A DNA stretch of 64,000 bases from Serpula lacrymans var. lacrymans S7.9 (taxonomy: Eukaryota; Basidiomycota; Agaricomycetes; Boletales; Serpulaceae), in the NCBI RefSeq assembly GCF_000218685.1, contig NW_006763305.1, positions 411,298-475,297 on the forward strand, read 5' to 3'. Below are positions 57,940-64,000 of this stretch, one piece after another. The position numbers and the translations under genes were made by a program. The notes under the pieces are model-generated. The model was not told the DNA's origin. It made no database searches and was given only the letters and a program-made list of their open reading frames with translations. Position 1 is the first letter of the stretch; every line of letters begins with the position of its first letter.

Positions 57940-58320
57940 TTATAGCTATCATAGCTGTCATAGTGCTATATAGGGAAAATAGTAGCTATAGTATGCCTAG
58001 ACAAGTCCCTATTATATAGCTCTATATAGCAGAGCTATTTTGAGATGTTTGCTATACCAGCTATAGTATCACTTCTGTGATATATACCATCTCTACTATG
58101 GCTGCTCTCATAGAATATAATAGATATAACAACCATCAATGGTTATTTCAGAATGGTCATATTATATATGTTTCACAAGCTTATCATAGTTTTCAGATTC
58201 TCTCAGTTTTGTTCACTATTATTATAGCATCCTAGCCAGAGATTATATGCAGAGAATCTATTATAGTATATTCCTGATACCATACAATGACATGCATATA
58301 TCAACAATTATAAGGATGCT
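57940..58320. repeat. AT-rich stretch dense in AGCTAT/ATAGCT motifs
   Basis: Repeated short palindromic units (ATAGCTATCATAGCTGTC, TAGTAGCTATAG, TATATAGCTCTATATAG, CCAGCTATAG). No coding potential. Possibly a small MITE or expanded simple palindromic repeat. Confidence 0.45.
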
Positions 58321-58379
58321 GAATCTTCAAGCGCTGCAAAATCAACCTCATCCTCCCAGTTGTCCTCTTGTGCATTCAA

Positions 58380-59604
58380 GTACTGTAAATCACACTGTTG
58401 ACTGTGTGTAATGTAATGCTTATGAGTGTTGTTCTAAAATAATTTGGTAGGCTACTCACAGAATATCATTGTAAGTGTTTTTACAAAACTGCAAAAACCA
58501 CCTAGGAGCTTTCCTTTGTAGCTCTTCTAACCTGGACAGATAATATAAATATTTGATAAAAACTTGTGAGTAAAGGTTGACGTAGAGTGGATATTGAATT
58601 TACCTGGGCCTGTAGACCTGTTCAGAGAAATTCAAGGTAGTGCGAACACCTTTTGCAAGTTCATGAAGACAGTTTTTGACCTGTGAAATATAGAGTGAGG
58701 AAAATTCATGTATATTACATTACAAACTCACAGCTGTAACAGCCAAGGCAATTAATGGCAAAGGTGAGTTTTTGAAATCACTTGGATAGAGGACGCCCTC
58801 CCCCTTCTTATGGAACCACTGAACCTGAACTAGTAGCTTGATGATACAATGTCCAAAAGGTTTTTGCTTGTCATATGAATAAGTCTGAAATACATAGTCA
58901 TAAAATGTTTAAGAAGAGTACATATGAACACTTACAGAAACATCCAAACCACCAAACGTAAAGATACCTTTTCCATTACTCAACAACCACTCCACTATAG
59001 TATGTACTTCCTCTGGGAGCTTGTCTTTGAGGGCGTATTCTGAGAGAATGAGTATCCTAGCCTTTTGTTTGACTTCACCTCTAAGCTGAGCTGCAGCCGT
59101 CCACACCTGTTTAAAATTTTGATATTAGTAATATTGGAAGCATTGTTCTCACTCACATAATCAATGATTCTACTTTTCTTCTGCTCGTTCCTTGCATTCT
59201 CCAAATCTACTATGGTAGTCTTGAATAGTGAAGAAGAACTTGCAACTTTGATGATTGCATTCCAAACAAGTTCATCTCGTTCATCAGTACCTGGGAAGCC
59301 TTTCACAGTAGAAGGAATGAGTGGCTGGGCCAGCCGCTCATGATGTAAGTAAATTTTAGGTTGAAGTCACAGCAAGTGAGAACGTTCTGAGACACGCCAG
59401 CCTGGCGTGTCTCAGAATGTTGACGGGGGTAGTAGTACTACCCTCGTCAACAGGCATATCAACCTGCACTTCCTCCCTGTCCAAGCCATCTATTTCAAGT
59501 CTTCCCAAGCCTTGGTATCCGCCAGAATATTCACTTGAGGAATCACTAGAGTTGTTGATACGGTTATCGTCCATGGGGCTGTCATCCATTCTTGCGCACC
59601 ACAC
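58380..59604 (-). pseudogene. DUF6532-family protein, fragmentary
   Basis: Minus-strand exons separated by short introns: an N-terminal acidic and Ser-rich part (MDDSPMDDNRINNSSDSSSE, about 59590), a Pro-rich GFPGTDERDELVWNAII block (about 59300), WTAAAQLRGEVKQKARILIL (about 59103), WLLSNGKGIFTFGG, a block with QWFHKKGEGVLYPSDFKNSPLPLIALAVTA (about 58815; DUF6532 hallmark), CLHELAKGVRTTLNFSEQVY (about 58665) and a Trp-rich end. Splice-like sites flank most blocks, so it may be nearly intact, but the first exon contains two long palindromes and I could not chain it without doubt. Related to 35640-37030. Confidence 0.5.
59385..59451. repeat. Two adjacent long palindromes
   Basis: 59385-59417: arms of 16 bp (TTCTGAGACACGCCAG) around one base, perfect. 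59419-59451: arms of 16 bp (GTTGACGGGGGTAGTA) around one base with one mismatch. They lie back to back, one base apart. Confidence 0.9.
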
Positions 59605-59648
59605 GTTTACTACCTCCCATCCTTGACTGCTCTATGATTCCATCTCCA

Positions 59649-59745
59649 CCCAATGGGTGGTGTTGCAGCATGCCGGCATGAAAATCAAAAAACGGAATTT
59701 CTCGCTAAAGCGCTTAGAAAATTGTTCCTGTACAAGCTCCAAGTT
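59649..59745 (-). repeat. Right TIR of the 4.24-kb element
   Basis: Reverse complement of 55506-55601; ends GTACAAGCTCCAAGTT. Confidence 0.75.
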
Positions 59746-60025
59746 GGACTTGACGCTTTCTTAACACCTCAGTCTTTATATCACAAGGCTGAGGTAAGTT
59801 TGAACTCTTTTACATTTACAATCATAGTTTTACAGAAGTAATTACCTAGTATTTATTGTATCAGGTACTAAAACATCAATGTGAACGAGGATAAAGAAGA
59901 TGAGAGGGATAAGGATGAAGAGGTGGAAGGTGAGGATGCTGATGAGAGCATATCAGAGTTTTTTGATGAGGAGGGGCTCGAAGACGAAGACATACTGGAT
60001 GAAGAGGGTTTCGCACCGCTTTAGG
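59746..60025 (+). pseudogene. Acidic C-terminal fragment, probably of the Plavaka gene
   Basis: An open frame near 59880-60024 is strongly acidic (VNEDKEDERDKDEE .. FFDEEGLEDEDIL, ending FAPL and a stop). Plavaka-type proteins often end in such acidic tails. The position just right of the 4.24-kb element supports this being the separated end of the 53390-55415 pseudogene. Inference only. Confidence 0.3.
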
Positions 60026-61382
60026 ATGTCGCAAAAATCAGTTTTACCATATATAGGCTTTTTGCAGCCTTTTGCACCTTTTCATGCATTTTTGTACTCT
60101 GGCACAACTAAATATGGCCAGATTGGGTCAAATAAGGATTCCATCAGGCCTGAAAATGTGCAAAAGGCCGCGACATGGTCATACTAAAACCGATTTTTGC
60201 AACACACACAAGGCACAATGTTGTTCTCTCGAGCAGTGTTTTTGTCCTAGAGCTCCATTTTTTGTGTTTTGTGTTTTGTATATCCAAGTTCACATATGTA
60301 TTACAGTGTAATATGTTGCTATCTAAGTATTTATATTTCAATATACACCAACTTAGCTGTAAATCTACAGAAAGCACGACATGGATTCAAGAAGTGTGCT
60401 ACTACTCTGACGCTGAGCTCACCAGTCGTCTGCAATGACAACGACTCGATCAACACCGTTTCAACACTTTTGCTGATGAAATTGTGTCGTTTCCGAGAGT
60501 GAAGTCCGAGGCTTAGTAAAGTCTCTCTGGTATTGAACGCTGCTTTGAGTCGGACAAAGGAATGTTACGCATGGCGAGGAAGGAATAACGAAAATTTGAA
60601 TAGCATGGTGATGGTGCAGGGAACCAGTGAGTTGTCAATGACCATAATTTTAAGTTGTGCGTTTTACTATCAACTATTACGAGGTCCAGCCCGTGGCTCT
60701 GCCACTGGTGCAATGTTTTTGTGATATAATAAATAATAATAATAATAATATCACTGTTAAGTGATCAAAATGTGAAGTAAACTTATGCTGTCTGTAATAT
60801 ATGTTAAGTCTTTGAATCCTATGATGCATGTTTGACTTGCAGTTCTGTCGTTGAATGTCCTTATAAGCCTGCCCTAAACTTGTGCACAGTATACTGAATT
60901 CAAGTAGATAGTTCATTGAACCTTTACAAACATCAACATATATTGTAACATAAAAAATCTATGGTATTACATTGATAAATTGATGAGAAATAAAAAAAGA
61001 GACTCCAGAAATGGTAAAGGATGAAAATATGATCTGAGAATAAAACACTTTAGTAAAAAGGGTGAGAATGTTAGTTTTGGTGATTCTGCACCTTTGTGCT
61101 AACTATATATTTTCATTCCTTTCTCTATCTATTCTTCTATCATTCACTATTGATTGTGTTCTCTATTATTTCGCCTTTGTGGCTGCTTTGTTTACCTTTG
61201 TTTACAAAACTTCGGACAGTACTGCAGAGTCCAATGCTTCCTATTCTCTAGTTACTCATATTGGACTCTAGGTACTGTATACCTGTCATACTCTCTAATA
61301 ATACAGTTACTCACATTGGACTCTAGTTCCAGTCCCTGATTGCTCTCAGCAAGTGGCTAGACACTTCCTTCAAGCTTTGTTC
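60026..61382. other. Non-coding stretch with simple and direct repeats
   Basis: No supported gene. 60721-60756 is an (AAT)n microsatellite bounded by GTGATAT and ATATCAC, so it can form a hairpin. 61251-61271 and 61306-61326 are two copies of a 21-bp unit, GTTACTCAyATTGGACTCTAG; the second ends in CTAG, and an inverted match AGAGTCCAAT lies at 61226-61235. This could be the 3' end region of the neighbouring Helitron, but no terminus is proven. Confidence 0.4.
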
Positions 61383-62716
61383 TTAATAGAGAATTGGGGA
61401 AAAATCTACTTGCCAGTCACGGATAAAGCCAGTCAGAATTTCGGGATACACCACATTGATGGTACATCTGTCATTTGAACCATGTGGAAATAGCACTTTT
61501 ATTCTCTCTCCTGAAGTGCAGTGAGGCAATGCAACGTAAAGTTGCCCATGTGAAAACACTGGAACACGTAAATCCAGCCCAACCTGTGTCACTGATTGAC
61601 CTTGAGACTTGTTGATGGTCATGGCAAAGGCAACACGGACAGGGAATTGACAACGTGATAGCTTGATGGGCAATTCTTCTGATGAAGGTTCCAATGTGAG
61701 GCATGGAATAAAAGCTATTTTTCCTGCATGTTTTCCTCCCAAGATACGGCACTTCAATACTCTTCTCTTCATCTCTATCAAAATCATGCGTGTTCTATTA
61801 CAGAGTCCATTTAGGGGATCAATATTGCGGAGGAGCATAATTGGACATCCAGCTTTAAGTTTGAGGTGCGCTTCAGGAAGGCCAGATACTTGCAAGGAGT
61901 TCAAGAATTCCACAGGATAATGTTCATGCCCCTCTCCAACCACTTTATCAATTGACAGAGCTACTAACTCTTCTCCAGGGAATTTTGTGAGGATTGCTGA
62001 ATTAAGGTTGCTAACGGCATCATTTTTTGCGGAGAGGATGGTGCGGTGGAGGAAATAATGGTCATCTTTGTCTCCATTTGCAATTCCAGGATAGGTAGTG
62101 TCGACTAATGAGTCTATGGTGTTTTCTGGCATAAGCATGTTGGCGGGAAGCTCAATAGTTTCATCTCCTGCAATTCCACGACCACCACCAACATCCAGGA
62201 GCCAGCTAGCAAAGGCTTCACTTTCTGGAGTACGGTCCAGGCGCATGTTCTGTGTGAGATAGCAGACATGGATATTTGTCCACAGTCGTGACCTTCTAAG
62301 AGAGGCAGAAATGATGTGTTGCCTTAACCCTCTTGGAACAACAGGTGTTGTTTGGCGGAAGTCCCCTCCAAAGACCATTGTAATGCCTCCAAATGGAAGT
62401 TGATTATCCAAAATGTCCCGCAATGTACGATCTAATGCTTTAATCCCATGACAGTGTTGCATTGGTGCTTCATCCCAGACAATAACTCCGGTATGTCTCA
62501 ATACCTCATGGAGGTCAGAGTTTTTTGGAATCCTGCATGTGGATGTTTCATGTACAGGAATAGGGATTCAATCTCAGAGGATGCTACACATAGAGCAACA
62601 TTATGATTATCTCTTGCTCAAGCAGCAGCGGCAATCGTATTACAGAGATATGTTTTTCCCTTACCCTTACCTTCAGCACTGTGAATAAAGCAAGTTATTC
62701 CCCAATTATGATAGAT
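61383..62716 (-). pseudogene. Helitron Pif1-like helicase, 5'-truncated
   Basis: 372 codons open from 62501 to 61383 hold the C-terminal two thirds of a Pif1/RRM3-type helicase of Helitron transposons. Motif II is VWDEAPM (DEAPM replaces DEISM, typical of Helitrons), then FGGDFRQTTPVVPRG (motif III), YLTQNMRL (motif IV), KAGCPIMLLRNIDPLNGLCN, and TINKSQGQS (motif VI region). Farther upstream on the minus strand (62690-62510) a Walker A remnant KGKTYLCNTIAAA and VALCVASS are visible with stops between, so the beginning is degraded. The Rep nuclease domain is absent. The helicase would unwind DNA during rolling-circle transposition; this copy is inactive. Confidence 0.75.
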
Positions 62717-63310
62717 TGACTGTATAATACAGTAAAGTGATCAAATTTTATTTAGTCAGAAGTCAGTGAACTTGTGCTGTCTGTCCTTATAAACGTGAGA
62801 ATTTTCAATGTGGCTGCAATTTTCACTGCACTCGTTACTACTGCACTACCTTCCCTCTACTGCTAACCGAAAACCACGCGAGCGAAACTAAGCGAAAAAA
62901 CGTGCTCCCACGTGTGCCGCACGCGACTTTTGGGACCACCGTCCCCTTCGTTATAGATATAGTACTAGTAGTGGGCTCAGACCGCAACACACATTCCATC
63001 TACAGGCACCCCATCTACGGACACCTCAGCGTCAAAGTGACCTTACTAGGCCTACACCTTGGTTATTTATTTCTTTTAGTGCCCCAGAACTTAAGAAGAC
63101 CTGATCATGTGGCCAGATAGCCCTATGCCGGTACGACTTACTACTGATATGGCACTGCAGAGGTATAACGCGCCAGCACCGCCCCAAATACTTGTAACTG
63201 GCGCCCTCTGATGTTCTCTTGGACTTGATGCATTCCTTGCGTTCAACTTACCCACGATTATTGCTTGGACTTCGTCGCCCATCATCCTGCGCTCTAGCTG
63301 CCGTTCTACC
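62717..63310. other. Intergenic, upstream of the last gene
   Basis: No gene recognised; the 62902-63120 frame has no motif. 63121-63310 probably holds the promoter of the membrane-protein gene; the bases right before ATG 63311 are TTCTACC. Confidence 0.4.
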
Positions 63311-64000
63311 ATGAGTGTGTCTAAAGCCCAGCTCTTAGCCATTGCCAGTGTTCTGTTTGTGTTCTCCGCGTACACTATAAGTCCAGCCAATGGCCTGACT
63401 CAGGATCGTGGCCATATCTCAACTCGACGTACCGTTCTCGATGTGACCACGAACGTTACATGTTCTTCGGAGTACTCGTGGATGAACAACGATGAAGGGC
63501 AATCGCCATGTCTGGTGGTTGGTTATGTCCAGGCAGCTTGCGCAGAGGATTGCAAGTGCTTTTTCATTCATTGGTGATAATTCTCTCTGACTATAATCGT
63601 TCAGCTTGGTCCATAACCCCTTTGCTGAGCGGACACCACTATGATCAGCCTAATGTAACAACTGGTACAATAAACCCTTGCTCTTGGTTAGTTCAAATTC
63701 GTGAAGCTGAGCATTAGACTGACAATTTTTTGCATTCAGCTCTTGGTCGTCCTATAACCTATATAGCGCCTGCACAGTATGTCAGGGTTCATCTGGGTCT
63801 GTTCTGGTGTTCGTATTAAGGAACTTGCTTCAAGTTATCTACGTTTAAATATATCTTTATAGGTGGGGTACCTACAGTGCCGAGTGCCCTTCATCTGACA
63901 CGAGCTCGTACGTCTTCTTCTTTCCCTCGCTCTTTTACACTGAAAACTCAACCATGCTATGTATGGAACAGGTATTTCCCGTCTGGATATACGATATCCA
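63311..64000 (+). CDS. Cysteine-rich single-pass membrane protein, paralogue, partial at window end
   Basis: Paralogue of the 23612-24950 gene. It starts MSVSKAQLLAIASVLFVFSAY (signal peptide or anchor), then CSSEYSWMNNDEGQSPCLVVGYVQAAC. Exon 1 ends in GAGGATT and is followed by a GC-AG intron (GCAAGTGC ... TTCAG, about 63551-63603). Exon 2 gives WSITPLLSGHHYDQPNVTT up to a GTTAGT intron, then SWSSYNLYSACTVCQG, then after another intron YSAECPSSDTS, and YFPSGYTI at the right edge. The transmembrane part is beyond the window. Role unknown; likely cell surface. Confidence 0.7.

Larger units (their letters stand above)
55506..59745. mobile_element. 4.24-kb element with ~96-bp inverted ends, Harbinger-like content
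   Basis: Left end 55506-55601 and right end 59649-59745 are reverse complements (AACTTGGAGCTTGTACAGG ... CACCCATTGG) with roughly a tenth of the positions different. Contents: a Myb/SANT-like ORF (+, 55843-57172), a convergent HARBI1-type transposase fragment (-, 57918-57300), an AT-rich palindromic stretch (57940-58320) and a DUF6532 gene (-, 59604-58380). The Myb plus transposase pair is the Harbinger arrangement. I found no certain target duplication. It appears to interrupt a Plavaka pseudogene. Confidence 0.6.

Noticed and set aside
60562..60950. Possible further LTR from TGTTACG to TTGTAACA
   Set aside because: The flanks (AGGAA and TAAAA) do not match and the body does not resemble the other LTRs.
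1..64000. CRISPR arrays, rRNA operons, bacterial-type operons
   Set aside because: Nothing of the kind seen; gene structure is fungal throughout.

Overview
The window is nuclear DNA from a filamentous basidiomycete, most likely an Agaricomycete. The genes have many short introns of about 50-60 nt. The proteins belong to families typical of that class: DUF6534 membrane proteins, an RTA1-type exporter, F-box/LRR proteins, and the TE-associated DUF6532, DUF6698 and Plavaka families. Two housekeeping genes are clearly nuclear-fungal: dihydrofolate reductase and mitochondrial ribosomal protein bL36. I saw no rRNA, convincing tRNA or CRISPR array.

Layout. 0-1.7 kb is GC-rich, low-complexity sequence with a probable 3' gene end. 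3.3-23.1 kb is a cluster of three DUF6534 paralogues (3.35-5.40, 17.30-19.45, 21.02-23.10 kb, all +), split between copies 1 and 2 by a transposon nest. The nest is an outer Harbinger-like element (6,925-16,664, identical 118-bp inverted ends). It has been hit by a related inner Harbinger element (7,135-10,579), placed at the start codon of the outer transposase, and by a 1.8-kb TGTCA...TGACA element (14,516-16,330). 23.6-33.4 kb is the gene-dense core: a cysteine-rich single-pass membrane protein (-), RTA1 exporter (+), DHFR (+), bL36m (-), a small single-pass membrane protein (+) and an F-box protein (-).

33.4-62.7 kb is almost entirely transposable elements and TE-associated pseudogenes: DUF6532 remnants, solo LTRs, a MITE-like element, and a nearly intact Ty3/Gypsy chromovirus (41,040-49,118; TSD TTGAC; LTRs differing at two sites by eye). 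The chromovirus sits inside the end of a LINE and carries a second copy of the 1.8-kb TGTCA element inside pol. After it come a DUF6698 gene with a solo LTR in an intron, a decayed Plavaka transposase, a 4.24-kb element with ~96-bp inverted ends, and a truncated Helitron helicase. At 63.3 kb a paralogue of the 23.6-kb cysteine-rich membrane protein runs off the window end.

The most interesting signals are four. (1) The two-copy TGTCA element has 4-bp target duplications, sits in TE coding sequence both times, and contains a shared membrane-anchored ORF. (2) The Gypsy element carries a textbook -1 frameshift heptamer and a Tf1-like self-priming site. (3) The Harbinger-in-Harbinger nest has every large ORF stopped by a TGA that fits CGA-to-TGA decay. 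(4) Intron differences between tandem paralogues are precise, and one GC-AG intron is conserved in a second paralogue pair. All family assignments rest on my reading of motifs; no database search was run.
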